From positions 1,860,001 to 1,924,000 of the forward strand of contig NC_135202.1 of the NCBI RefSeq assembly GCF_050948175.1: a stretch of DNA of 64,000 nt, in the 5' to 3' direction. Under the pieces are notes generated by a model. The model did not search any database, was not told the DNA's origin, and worked only from the letters and a program-made list of their open reading frames with translations. Position 1 is the first letter of the stretch; the number at the start of each line of letters is the position of its first letter. Positions 12,481 through 24,594 of this stretch are shown here, piece by piece. The stretch comes from Xylocopa sonorina (lineage: Eukaryota > Arthropoda > Insecta > Hymenoptera > Apidae). Both the position numbers and the translations under genes were made by a program.

Positions 12481-12571
12481 GATAATCTCAATATCTAAGA
12501 AATAATTATGAAATAGTTCTTATCTTAGTTAATCATACATGAAAAACATGCTTAAATTGCTGCTTCTTTTC

Positions 12572-12577
12572 TTTATT
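12572..12577 (-). promoter_or_regulatory. Possible polyadenylation signal of PLPBP
   Basis: TTTATT on the plus strand reads AATAAA-like on the minus strand, about 220 bp past the PLPBP stop. Several similar AT-rich words are nearby, so the choice is uncertain. Confidence 0.3.
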
Positions 12578-12799
12578 TTTATTTATATAGTTTAATGTTA
12601 TAATTTGATTAAAATAAAATTTTATATTACAAAATTAGGTTGCAACCTAATACTCTATATAATATGTTATTTCATATTTTTATATTCCATTTAAAAACAA
12701 TGAATTTATGTAAATTATAATCTACCTAGAAAAATCCAACTTCATAATATAAAGACAAGATATTTAAAACAGTATATATGGAATGAATATGTACTAATG

Positions 12800-14436
12800 T
12801 TAGGTATTCTTTTTTGTTCGTTCTCCAAATATGGCAGTACCCACCCTAATATTGGAACTTCCTAACTCCACCTAAATATTTTAAATTCATTTTATAATTT
12901 AGCATTTTTAGAAAATATTAATAATTAATTTGTATTAAAATTACCGCATGTTCATAATCATTCGACATTCCCATTGATAGCTCTATTCTATTCAAATCGA
13001 TTAACAATTCTTTAGAAATTCGTTCTCTGCATTGTTTCAAGCACAAGAAGTCAGGATTTGGTCCTTCAGCGATATCATATCCAAATTTTCCTATTGTCAT
13101 AAGTCCTATGAATTCCAAGTTGTGACAGTTATCAACAATATGCTTCACAATGGTACAAACATGTACAACCTCACAGCCATCCTTTTCTGAAAACGTCACA
13201 TTTTATATATAATTTGCATATATAATAATTGTTTTATTTTATTAACTTTGAAAATAAAAGTAAATTTTGTGTAACTTAATATGTTTTATCTTGACATGGC
13301 CTGAATTTTTCTAAATACATACATACATTTATAAAATAAAATTTCCTTTTAATGTGGTACATATTTTTAGATATAAAAATAAATACAATTTTTCAGATTC
13401 TAAAATAAAGTATTATAGTACTTATATTTTTAAATTATTAGTTTAAAAGCTACTTTAATTTTTAATTTGTATAATACTTTTGCTATGTAAATGATACAAT
13501 TACATATTATTACTTTAACTTTTGTCCTGTTTATGCATTTCTAATTAATGTGTAATGTGTAATTATCTAAATGATACTAATTCATATAGGAAAGTCATAA
13601 ATTTATAACATTTATGTGTTCTAGAGAAATAATGCAAAAAATATTTAAGTCTTAATAACTGAACTATATCTTCACATTTTTTTTAAGTAGCAGAAAGCTA
13701 TTACTCAATACAAATAACATTGTATAATATAATTGTACATACATATATATAATTGTACATATAATACAATTGTACATATCAAAGCTTTCGCTTGTAAACA
13801 TTTAAACATACAAGGTCATAATAGTATATACCTTGTTCATTACTAGTATTGACCTGTACCATTACTTTCATCCTCGAGTCTTCATGTTTTCTGAATTTAA
13901 GCCAAGAAGTATCCAATGCTGATGCAAGTTTCTCATTGTCTACTGTTTCAATGACAAATAAATTTGAAACACTTAAAAGTTTATTTACTTTATTACGTTG
14001 TAGATGACCAATGAAATGCCAACATATATCTACGCATGTTTCCAAAACAATTGGATCATTTGCCTTTGTTACTAGCTCATTAACATAATTTTCTCCAAAA
14101 TGTCTTTGGCCAGCTTTGTAAGCTTCTACAATTAGTTCAACTGCTTTAAATTTACTCACAGCTACTAAGCGTGGCTCAAAATGTTTGTCTTCCTATAAAG
14201 AAAAGGTTAGAAACACAAGTTGTTCCTTTGAAAACTTTTAATATATGACGTATTTTTACATATTGCATGTTTTTATATATTTATAAAGCACTTATTGTGT
14301 ATATATGTATTTTTCTGTGTGTGTTATGCAAATTTATAGAATATCTACAACATACTGATGATCTTCTAGCAGCAGCAATAAGAATCTTCTCCCGCACTAC
14401 TTTTAAATTCGTTGCTACTTCCGCCATTTTCATCAT
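12800..14436 (-). CDS. PLPBP: Pyridoxal phosphate homeostasis protein (PROSC/YggS family)
   Basis: Four minus-strand exons join in phase: 14436-14356, 14192-13832, 13186-12945 and 12871-12800, giving 251 residues (human has 275). The protein binds PLP on a TIM barrel and buffers free vitamin B6 in cytosol and mitochondria; it has no known catalytic activity. The PLP lysine is Lys41 in LVAVSKFK. Other family marks are RHFGENYVNEL, CWHFIGHLQRNKVNKL, MVQVNTSNEQ, EFIGLMTIG, LSMGMSNDYEHA and a short last exon with RVGTAIFGER. The start is the first of three in-frame ATGs (14436); the third, at 14427, gives only three residues less. It is divergent from NDUFS8. The last exon is only 24 codons including the stop and lies 73 bp from exon 3. 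Confidence 0.93.
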
Positions 14437-15163
14437 TTTGTAATTTCTTTATTACTATATCAACTCACTTATGTTTATTACAGAAATATGTATATACGCA
14501 ATTTTTTAAAAGTATAAAAACAATAAGTATAAAAGCAACATATTTTTTATTTTTAAATAATAGAATTATTTGTAAGTAAAAAATGTTGAACAATTATTAA
14601 ATATAGTACTATATTACATATATAGAATAGCTTTGTACAAATGGAAACTGATCAGTATCACATATATGTGACCTGAATTCCAATGAACATAAAAAACAAA
14701 AATATCCTTTTTTTTGAAAACAATGTTTTAAATTAGTTTTAAATTAGTTAGTAGTTCGCATAGAATCTCATAGTAAATGTTGATAGATTTTTGTCTAATT
14801 ACCACATATATAGCCCTCCCACTGCGCCCCTTTCACCCCCTGACCACGTGATCGGGATTATATGTGATCCCTGTGATATGTTACTTAATCAATGATTTTA
14901 AATACCATCTTTAGATAAGATTATGATTGTCGTTCGTGAATAGATGGCGCTAAAATCAGTGCCGAGTTTTAGGTCGATGTAGTAATCAAGTTAAACTACG
15001 AGAGATCATATATTTATACCTATATCTCGTAATATATAAATGTGAAATAAAATACAGGCCTGTAATGATTTGTTGCGAAAAACTTATTGTTAGTTTGTGA
15101 ATAGTTGCAACTAATAACGAAACTTGTTACTCGTTAAGTATAAGCTATTTTTAAAATTTCAAC
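14437..15163. promoter_or_regulatory. Divergent intergenic region between PLPBP and NDUFS8
   Basis: The two start codons face away from each other with 727 bp between them, so the promoters of both genes must lie here or overlap. A fragment at about 14672-14735 is an inverted piece of the repeat family also seen at 45655 and 61671 (shared word GACCTGAATTCCAATGAAC). The part nearest NDUFS8 (about 14800-15160) is less AT-rich at first, then AT-rich, and I see no convincing TATA box. Confidence 0.5.
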
Positions 15164-18100
15164 ATGATATCTTTGAAAATTATACAACCAGGTAAATCGA
15201 ATGAAAACTATTTTTGTCTTCTAGGACAATACTATCGATTATTTTGTATGAAGTACTATCTTTTTTATTACGATATACATTATAACCTATATAATCATAA
15301 GTACTTTGCTTTATTTAGGATACACATAATTTTATCTTAGTATTTGTTAATAATATTATATATTTATACACATAGTATATTGTAATAACATATTTGCAGG
15401 TTTCAAATTGTTTCAAAATCTTCCAAAAACATTAAATGCACCTTTACGTCGGACTAAATACTATTCTATTTACAAGGATATGGAAACTGCAAGTCTTGCC
15501 GATGTTGCAGTAAACAGAGCATTCCTTTTAGAAATTTTTCGTGGCATAGGAATCACAATATCTCAGATATTTAGAGAACCTGCAACAATAAATTATCCAT
15601 TTGAGAAAGGCCCTTTAAGCCCTAGGTTTAGAGGAGAACATGCACTAAGGAGGTAATAAATACATAAATAGTTATTTTAATATTAAAACATTACAGAGAA
15701 AGATTAAATTTTATTTTATAAACATATTTTGCTTAAAGATATGTAAGTGATATATATACATATATATTTAATGTTAAGAAATGTTATCCGTTTTACTTTA
15801 GACATTTGTAAGTTAATAGTTACTAATAATAGTAAAAAATTTAATCTTTCTCATTTGTTACAAATAGTATAGTGTTTTTTTTACAAATATAGTAGTACTT
15901 CCACTATTAGAACTAATAGAGAAATAAAATCATTTAGAAAAGAGCATTTTTTGATAATGAAATACACACTTTTCTCATGTAAATTATTTAACATTTTGAG
16001 AAAACTAATGTGTTTAATTACAACAAAATTGGTATAATTCTGTAAAAAATTATTAGAAATTTGGGGATCACATTTGTTTCCTGACATTGTATTAATGTAC
16101 TGTCAAATATTGTAATATACATTAATTTTTTAGCATACAAAGCTAAGTAAAATTGTATTCTGTCTAAATTTTAAAACACTTGCTTTTTCTAATTTTATTG
16201 TACATCTAACATTTTTGTTGTCATTTTCATTTCCCTGCTACTTCAATGTCAAAATTTGAAATATTGCACTATAGAATTTGAAATATTGAACTATAGAATT
16301 CAATCATTCCTAATAATATGTAAATATTTAAAGACTATTTTCATTTTTCACTATTTTTGAACATCTTTCCGTGATATCTCCTGGGAAAAGTGCTTCTCTA
16401 TTAAAACTACTTCTATGCCTTATGTTATGGTAAAGGCGAACAAAGAACTGATCAGCAAGAATGAAATTTAACAAAAGACAATCTGACCACTGTAACGCCA
16501 TGCACACATCACGCACGCCAGACTGAATCGTACACATTAATGTGCTTAACAAAAAAAATTTTCAAACAAACATAATAAATGATAATAGTTGTCCAAACAA
16601 AAAGATAGAAATATGTAGCCCATTCCATTTAGAAAAATAATTCAGATTTTATGAGCCCCACGCTATATATTAGTTTAAGTGAAATATATAAAATATAATT
16701 ATTTTGTTTTTAAAGATATCCTTCAGGCGAAGAAAGATGTATCGCATGTAAATTATGTGAAGCAATTTGTCCAGCACAAGCAATTACCATTGAAGCAGAA
16801 GAGAGAGCCGATGGATCTCGTCGAACAACGAGATACGATATAGACATGACAAAATGCATATATTGTGGATTTTGTCAAGAAGCTTGCCCAGTGGATGCAA
16901 TTGTAGAGGTACATATATATCGTACAATATATGTAAATCCAAAATTTAAAAAAAGATTAACGCCAGAGGTTGAGGAATACAATGTTTTCACATTTTGAAC
17001 ATTTTAAAAAGTTTCTGATTTAACTATTCTACATGTGCATACCTATATTTGTTCAATTAGAGGTATGTCGTTATAGAAAATTTAAAATGGAAGAATTTTA
17101 TTGTCGAATTCGCATAGTTATAAAATTTCAGGGGTATCCAGGGGTATCTTACAACGTCACTATTAGGTATGTCTTGTAAAATCATCTATGTATCAAATGA
17201 AAGTACATTGAGGGATCCTACATATGTATTCAGTTCAAATTAATTGTAACTTCATGAATCTCAAATATCTATTGTTTTATTGATATTTGGACAGTCTCAT
17301 CCATAAAGGAAGTTCGCGATACAACAACTGCTATTGAGTATAAGTCGAGAATTTTGATACCAAATATGTTTTTTGAATGTCATCAGTATTATAAACTTCT
17401 ATAGATTAAAATTAATCATCTTTAATGATCACATTTTTACATAGTATTTGATTTCATTTGCATTTTGAAACATATATTCACATTTCTTTTTAAAAATATA
17501 TTAAAAAGAAAAAGACCAGAAAGCGTCGAAACAGATAGATGATTTCACTTCTTAACCCTTTGTGGTCTTATATCGAGTGTGACTCGACATCGCCTTTTGT
17601 TCTAACGCGTCCTATGCCGAGTGTGGCTCGACATCGCTTTTCGTTCTGACGTGTCCTGTATTAAGTTTTACCCGACTGTGTCTTAATTTTAGACTAAATG
17701 AGATAAGATAAGAGCTGCAGTGTAGTAAATCTGAATTAGGCCATGCATCTTGAACTTAAGAGCTTAATTTTAGTCGTTTCAAACCTACCATGGCATACAA
17801 TTCGAAGTCCTAGCATAACTAGAAAGCATTTTCAAATCCTACATTTCTATAAAATAATTTTTTTCGTAAAGATTAACGACAGGATGCAACATACAACAGT
17901 GTGTGATAATGAATTTGAAAGTGATGATAGTGATTGTTTGAGAAATATAAAAGAACAATTTCAAGGAATATATACATCTGAAATTGAAAGTAATGAAGAT
18001 TCAGAGGACGTGGTTACATTCAGACGAAGTAGTTGTATAAACATAATTGATGATACATCTGAAAGTAATTGTGGAACGGACTAAAACAGCGATTGGAAAA

Positions 18101-20479
18101 ATGTTACTGAAAACGACACCTACTTCAGTTCCATCGAATTTTCTATGGAAAACAAAGTACAAGGGCCGCAAGTTTCCAAATGATTGCATTACATCTTTGC
18201 AGTTTTTTTCATTATTTTTTATGGAGAGTTTGTTAATAAAATAGCAGCAGAAACAAATTTATATGCTCAAAAAATAATTGGTGGTTGTGAAGTCTCTGTG
18301 TACTCATTAAAGCATAATTGGTATGAAGTTACTGTTACTGAATCAAAAGCATTTTTTGGTGTAATTATCAACATGGGATTGATACCTCTACATGAGATTA
18401 TATCACTTTCTTAACTATTTCGAAAAAGAACTCAGACATTATTTGAAACCAGCACAAAATATCTCTGTAGATGAATCCATTGTTGGATTTAAAGGAAGAA
18501 TTTCATTTGAAACATACAATCCCAAAAAACCAAACAAATGGAGACTCCATCTATATGTATTAGTTGACTCATACTGGATATATATACACATTTTTACCAT
18601 ACTTGGAAAACAAACGACAGACGCATTAATTTACCCCGATTTACCAGTCACAAGCCGGATTGTTTTACATCTGTATAATAAGCTACAGCAATCAATACCC
18701 GAAGCTACAGCATACCATATGTTTACCAATAGACTCTGTACTAGGCCAAAAATTACTTAATTTGCAATGTCATTTAATGGGAACGGTAATGATGAATAGA
18801 AAAGGAATACCTTCCTCAATGAAATCACCAAAATTAAGGATTGGGGAAACAAGTGCTTAATGTAAACAAGAAATATTGTTACTTACATGGTGCGATAAAT
18901 GTGTCGTGTCTCTACTTTCAACATATGGTACATCAAATCCCAAATTGTTACAAATAGAAGAGTTGAGGATAATAAAACACGGTCAGTTTTGAAGCCCAGT
19001 ATAGTAGTACAATATAATAAAAACATGGACGGCGTCGATTTAGCTGATCAATATACTGCAACCTACTGTTTCTTTTGTAAAATCCTAAAATGGCAGAGGA
19101 AACTGTTTTTCTGAAGTTTGGAAAGTTTTATTATCAATGCTTATATTTTATACAAAGCATCTTATTCTAATACCAATAACAACATTTCTGACAAACAATT
19201 TAGAGAAAAACTGTTGATTGATCTTGTGGGAGACTTTCATATAACAGCAAAATGTGGACTGCCATCATTCTACCATCATCTAAATGGGAAATTGCATATA
19301 ATTACACTGCATTCCCAGCATAAACACAAGAATTGTATAGTTTGTTCTAAACAAAAAGTTCCAGGTGGTAGAAAAGAAACTTTATATATATGCGAAACCT
19401 GCGACAGGAAACTGTGATTGCATGTCGGAGAATGTTGCAAACGGTGTCATATAATGGTTAATTATAAGCTGTAAAGAATAAAAACTAATGTTCACAAAAT
19501 TTTACAATTTTATTTTATATATCTACTAATTCATAAGTACGTTACGCTAATAAGGTCATAAATGTTTTCCAAAGTAAACGCTATCAAGCGGATAAGCGAC
19601 TGGTGAAATCTGTGTGGACCTGCTGGAACGAAACGGTGAAGAGCTTTCAGTCTGCAAAGGGTTAAACCTGATATTCGCTGAGAAAAAATTATACAATTTC
19701 GTCATTAAATATCTGGCATTGGCATTCTGTTTACATTGTTTATATGTCCAAGGAAAAGAAAAGTTTTTTGTTTCTACAAATGGTATTATTGTTTGTTAAG
19801 CATTTCCACTTTACTAACACAAAACAATCTTAACGCCACGACAATTCGAGTTTTTGAAGAAATTCAAATTTGTTCAAACTAACATAACGCAAATGCTATG
19901 GCCGAGTATTTAACACTTTCGCTGCCGATCTCGCGTGATGTGGCGTCAACACTAAAGAGCCAATCAATCTGTTAAATTCTATGCTCTGTTCTTGGTAATT
20001 GTGGTCTTTGTACTATTGTAAAAATTGTAAAGTACATGCCAAAAGCAACTATTTAATTGTAAAGTATGAGGCGTGTACGTCCTACGCAACCTGAACGGAA
20101 AGTATTCAAAATTCAGTCTAATATGGAACGTGTTAAGAGGCATTTTTTTCTAAGAAATACTTTAGCCCTATACAAACATACGTGTTATATTATACTTTGA
20201 GGGAATGATACGAAGAATAGATTATATTAACAGTTATCGATTATTAATTGCATTAATTCTGCAACTTTTTATTCGCACTGTGTAAAACATGATCTTTTAG
20301 TTTATATTGCATTAGTAAATTGATACTAATTAAATCAATTATTTTAGGGTCCAAACTTCGAATTTTCGACGGAAACTCACGAAGAGTTATTATATAATAA
20401 GGAGAAGCTATTAAACAATGGAGATAAGTGGGAATCAGAAATCGCTAGCAACATTCATGCGGATCATTTGTATCGTTAG
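15164..20479 (+). CDS. NDUFS8: NADH dehydrogenase (ubiquinone) iron-sulfur protein 8, mitochondrial (TYKY)
   Basis: Four exons join in phase: 15164-15191, 15400-15652, 16716-16908 and 20348-20479, giving 201 residues (human 210). The protein is a core subunit of respiratory complex I and carries clusters N6a and N6b in the peripheral arm. Two [4Fe-4S] motifs of the form CxxCxxCxxxCP are intact: Cys102, 105, 108, 112 and Cys141, 144, 147, 151. The first exon codes only nine residues and begins the mitochondrial targeting peptide, which is basic and hydroxylated. The conserved block [20 protein letters not shown] spans exons 2 and 3, and the C-terminus ends in HADHLYR. Intron 3 (16909-20347) carries a piggyBac element and a small MITE but the exons are undamaged. 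AATAAA follows five bases after the stop. Confidence 0.96.
17552..19665 (+). mobile_element. piggyBac element with both ends, in NDUFS8 intron 3
   Basis: TTAA at 17552-17555 and 19662-19665 flank an element of about 2.1 kb. The left end is CCCTTTGTGG and the reverse complement of the right end is CCCTTTGCAG. Next to the left end are about two and a half tandem units of roughly 45 bp containing short palindromes (CGAGTGTGACTCG, then CGAGTGTGGCTCG), likely subterminal transposase-binding repeats. The transposase inside is broken, so the copy cannot move by itself but may still be mobilised in trans if the ends are intact. Confidence 0.85.
17743..19417 (+). pseudogene. piggyBac transposase pseudogene (DDE_Tnp_1_7 type)
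   Basis: Pieces in different frames make up one transposase. An acidic N-terminus (DNEFESDDSD, start perhaps at 17884) is followed after a frameshift by NKIAAETNLYAQ and TVTESKAFFGVIINMGLIPL. Next comes the first catalytic region, NISVDESIVGFKGRISF with PKKPNKWRLHLYVL (about 18456-18575). The second catalytic region is degraded around 18725. The third is NMDGVDLADQY (about 19024). The C-terminal cysteine-rich domain is present (CIVCSKQK, CETCD) and ends at 19417. At least four frameshifts or stops are visible. It is transcribed in the same direction as NDUFS8. Confidence 0.88.
19910..20136. mobile_element. Probable TTAA-flanked MITE in NDUFS8 intron 3
   Basis: TTAA at 19910-19913 is followed by CACTTTCGCTGCC, and TTAA at 20133-20136 is preceded by GAACGTG, whose reverse complement CACGTTC matches the left end in six of seven positions. 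About 220 bp, no coding. The ends resemble other piggyBac-type ends in this window (CATTCGCTGCC at 1387, CACGTTGACGCC at 43251), but the inverted match is short, so this is tentative. Confidence 0.4.
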
Positions 20480-20483
20480 GTTT

Positions 20484-20496
20484 AATAAACAATAAA
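20484..20496 (+). promoter_or_regulatory. Polyadenylation signals of NDUFS8
   Basis: Two AATAAA hexamers (20484-20489 and 20491-20496) begin five bases past the NDUFS8 stop. Confidence 0.6.
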
Positions 20497-20856
20497 ATGT
20501 AGTAAAATAATATAAATGTTAATAAATAATTTATCTTTCATTAATAATACATATTTTACTAATCTTGCCGCAGAACTGAAGATATGCTTTATTATACTAA
20601 CTGTATTTAAGAAGTAGAAAATAGTACAATGCGTTTATTAGAATATGATTAACACATTAAACGCGGTCGTGGTCCCTTAGGGCTGACAGTGAACTTTAAA
20701 AAAATAAATGTTGTAATTTTATTGAAGTTTATTAAAATGTTCTAAGGAAAAATTTGATTGATTTACTGATTTATTTTTTTATTTACTGTCTCTGCTTAAA
20801 GAACCCTTTGCATTCCCATAGGCTTTTTCTAACTGATCATTTCTTCTACACTTCAG

Positions 20857-21220
20857 CTACCACGACGTATCGTTAGCGAGGTACCAGTAGCTACCAAAAA
20901 CAGCAGCAAGAGATCTGTATTTACCTCTGTCGTAAGAATTCGACACTAAAGTATATGCAGAGAAAAAATTAGTCACCAGAACATCTGCAGGTTCTTGAAT
21001 TGATAATCTTTTAATTCTAAAATGTCTATGTGATTTCATGAGATTTACCCATGGTTATACATTAGGTAACCAAATCCGTAATATTCTTATACGGGACTGG
21101 AATCTTTAATTTTTAAATGCAATAGGAAAGGTGTAGCACTTACAATTCCTTTAATTTCTTTATTACTTGTAATACATCTTGCACTGATGTTAGAGTTTTT
21201 ACTGTACGTTGTACTTTTTC
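20857..21220 (-). other. Possible orphan exons, unassigned
   Basis: On the minus strand a segment at 21220-21144 has a clean acceptor (TTTAATATAG), an open frame with a helical look (VQRTVKTLTSVQDVLQV, then IKKLKE) and a good donor (GTAAGTGC). Downstream, an open frame ending at 20857 contains IKRLSIQEPADVLVTNFFS and ends SYWYLANDTSW. An acceptor (GACATTTTAG) before this second piece would join the two in phase. I recognise no family and see no first exon up to parvin, so this may be a small unknown gene or a decayed element. Confidence 0.2.
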
Positions 21221-23075
21221 CTATATTAAAAAACTTTCCATTTAATATCAAAGGTATTTCATCTGAAGCACTTATCAGAACATATCAGTGACTTTCATGT
21301 AACATAGAACCACTGGTATGTATAATGTATATGCTATATAACTCATTCGTTTACAGAAAATATAGGTAACAAATTAAGGATACAAGAAATGTATGTAAAT
21401 ATACGTGTATAAATATATGTAACAAGATCTCCTTTTTTTACATTTATAATTACACACTGAATGGAACAAGACGTTGTCATGAATTAATCAAAAGAATTCT
21501 AGCTGTAAAATGTAAACACATAAATATTATTTTTGAAAATAGAATAAGTTCATTAATAATACAGAGTTGCCAAAAAAAGGAAAAAGATAGATTCCTTTTA
21601 TATGTAATGAAACTAAAAGGCAATATCAAATAGGAAAACAAATACAGATGGAGAAATTATAATGTAAATTGGTAGAAAATATGTTGGATGAGGTTTAGAA
21701 GAGATGAGCCATGCAAAATTTTGTACAAATCCTGTATGGAAGAAAACGCGTCATTTAAAGTGATTCTTTTATTTACAAAACAAGGAAAGCCTACAAATTT
21801 CAGGAAAATTACTATATTACCCATATATAAAATGTTGGATTCCGGTTTGAATAGTTTAGGGGGAATTGAGTACAACACCTATTGAGAGACTTTAGAGGTT
21901 TAGTCAGACTTAAGTTGTGCACGCAAGTAATGACTAGAGAAATCTGAACCATGGCAAAAACTACCTAGTGCTTATATAGTTGAGGATGAGTAAATCAAGG
22001 TATGAAGATCAGCGGTCAGGCAAAGGGCATTGGACAGAATGAGTAAGCAGGTACAGGAGGCTAGAGGAATTTGAATTTAGAAACTGTAGTTCCTAATCAT
22101 ATATGATTAAGATATTTGTGTTGGAAAGAGTTTATATCGTTTGTCAATATTGGCAGAGGCTTGGTCATGCAACAAAAACTTCAAGACCTATATAACAAGA
22201 AATAAATATAGTGATATGATGAGTTTATTGTCTTGCATACCTCCAATTTATTATGAATACCTCACTAGGCTAAATGTAAAGGAGAAATAAGATTAAAATA
22301 TGAATGTGAATTCATTATTTCCAGTTATTTTAACGAAGTAATTTACTTTTTACACCTGTTTATTTATATTTTCAGTTATAATATAACTGAAATTAATTCT
22401 TAATAAACTCTATTATTCGTGTACTACATTTCAATTATTATTATTTACATTAAAATATCCATTTCAGAAAAGCTAACTTCTATAAAAATATGAATTTCAA
22501 TTTGTTCTTGTTTTGATTGTTTATAAGTTATTATTATTGAAAATGGTATAAGTCCAGCTATTTGTAGCTAAAAAGACCGCATTTTTTTTTAACACTTTTA
22601 TCAATTATCATTGTATAATAAAATCGGGCAGACTTATAGTGTTATAAACATCACCCGAATTAATGAACGTTCGGCAATATTTGTAATTTCGATAAAAGAA
22701 AAAACGGACTTGTACCACTTTCAAAAACAACGGCTCGTATATTTTTTTAGGATTTAAAATTAACCTGTTGATTTATGCGGTGTTCCATGGACACCAATTC
22801 ACTTGCCCTTTTGTCATAAAATCTTTTCTGTTCTGTGCAGGATCATTGATTGGCTACTATTTTTTATGAATTACTCCTTAAAAAAAGATAGAAACGAACA
22901 TTTTTACAAGAAGAAAAATTAGTTCAAATTACCTCAGAAATCGCCTCTTAAGCGGTGTCTGACAAGTTCTGGAGTATTCATAGTATAGTATGCATATGCA
23001 ATAGATGAAGTTATATTTTAAGAGATGACGTTCTCCACGTCTGTTGATCATTTGATAATCCAGTACTACTGAACA

Positions 23076-24594
23076 ATGGCTTCTCCTCGTTCAAAATCAC
23101 CGCGACCGCCTATATCCGCAAAAAAGGATGAAAAGGAAGAGAGTTTTTGGGACAAAATCGGCACGTTGGGTCGAAAAAAGCGCATTAAAGAAGGTGGATA
23201 CAGCATTGCATTTAATATACATCAGACTAACCTAGCTTGTTCTTCTTTTCTGAAAATCTAGAATCTATTACCTTATATGGTACGAGTAGCGTTTGTTGCT
23301 TCAACCTCTCGTTTAACGTTAAAAAACTGATCGATAATAATGATCTTTGATGTTTAATTTCTATTTCGTTTGGTACAGTGCAAGAAGTACAAGAAGAGGG
23401 GAAGTATGCAATTGATTCACCAGGATATGCAGCTAATCCAGAAATGCCACCAGAGGAGTATGAATTAGATGAAAATGAGGAACGTTCAATGATAGAACCA
23501 AAATCTCTCGAAGATCCGAAACTCAAGGAGCTGATACTTGTTTTAATTGATTGGATCAATGATGAACTAGCTGATCAGCGGATTATTGTAAAAGATATTG
23601 TCGAAGATTTATATGATGGACAAGTATTACAGAAACTGTTAGGTAAGTTACAATAATAAAATTGGAAAAATTTGTTGCAGTACTTGGAATAATGAACATC
23701 TTTTTCTATTAATTATAGAAAAGTTGACAGGAGAAAAATTAGATGTCCCTGAAGTGACTCAGTCAGAGGAAGGTCAGAAACAGAAGTTAACAGTTGTTTT
23801 GTCAACTGCTAATCGAGTCTTAGATCGTTATCATTCGTACAAGTGGAACGTAGAATCTATTCATTCCAAAAATATTGTTGCTATTTTGCATTTATTGGTT
23901 GGTTTGGCAAGGCAATTTCGAGCACCTGTTAGATTACCAGAAAGGGTAGCTGCACAAGTTGTAGTTGTACGGAAAAAGGATGGACAATTAATACATAAAA
24001 CTATTAAAGAAGAAATTACATCAACGTACGATGATTTAGGAATGCGTTGCGAACGGGATGCTTTTGATACTCTTTTCGATCATCCAGCTGACAAATTAGC
24101 TGTTGTTAAAAAAGTATGTTGTCACTCCCAATTTCGCAAACTTATGCAAAGTTTATAATAGATACTTAATCTACAGCATTATATTTTCTAGTCATTGATT
24201 AGTTTTGTCAACAAACACTTAAGTAAGGTCCATTTAGAGGTCACAGATTTGGATACGCAATTTCACGATGGTGTTTTCTTAACGCTTCTTCTTGGACTTC
24301 TTGAAGGATTTTTTGTGCCATTAGGTAGTTTTCATTTGACACCTAGGACACACGATCAAAAAGTGCACAATGTTTCATTCGCATTTGATATTATGCAAGA
24401 TATCGGTCTACCAAAACCTAAGGCACGTCCAGAGGGTTGGTATTGTTTGTAAATTCAATAACTATAAAACAGTTAAATTAATTGATTATATTACATTTTA
24501 TTTGATGTTTTCCACAGATATTGTAAATTTGGATTTAAAATCAACTCTGCGGGTGTTATATAATTTGTTTACAAAGTACAAAAGCATGAACTAA
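23076..24594 (+). CDS. parvin: Parvin (actopaxin/affixin), two calponin-homology domains
   Basis: Five exons join in phase: 23076-23193, 23379-23642, 23719-24113, 24192-24435 and 24518-24594, giving 365 residues (human alpha-parvin 372). Parvin binds integrin-linked kinase and F-actin in the ILK-PINCH-parvin complex at integrin adhesions and muscle attachment sites. The basic, proline-containing N-terminus (SPRPP, then GTLGRKKR) precedes an acidic linker with ENEERSMIEP. CH1 covers about residues 84-190 (LVLIDWINDELADQR, EDLYDGQVLQKLLEKL). CH2 covers about 253-360 (SLISFVNKHLSKV, FHDGVFLTLLLGLLEGFF, SFAFDIMQDIGL). It ends with STLRVLYNLFTKYKSMN. The donor of exon 4 is GTTGGT, a weak site, but phase and protein similarity require it. 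Introns are all under 200 bp. Confidence 0.95.

Larger units (their letters stand above)
20480..23075. other. Intergenic region between NDUFS8 and parvin
   Basis: Besides the possible orphan exons at 20857-21220, nothing coding is recognised. A stretch around 21640-21890 has open frames on both strands without family marks, and 21828-21882 resembles 415-468, so an old repeat is likely. The 300 bp before 23076 must contain the parvin promoter; I see no clear core element. Confidence 0.35.

Noticed and set aside
18001..18244. Small frames overlapping the piggyBac transposase in other phases
   Set aside because: They are shadows of the frameshifted transposase, not separate genes.
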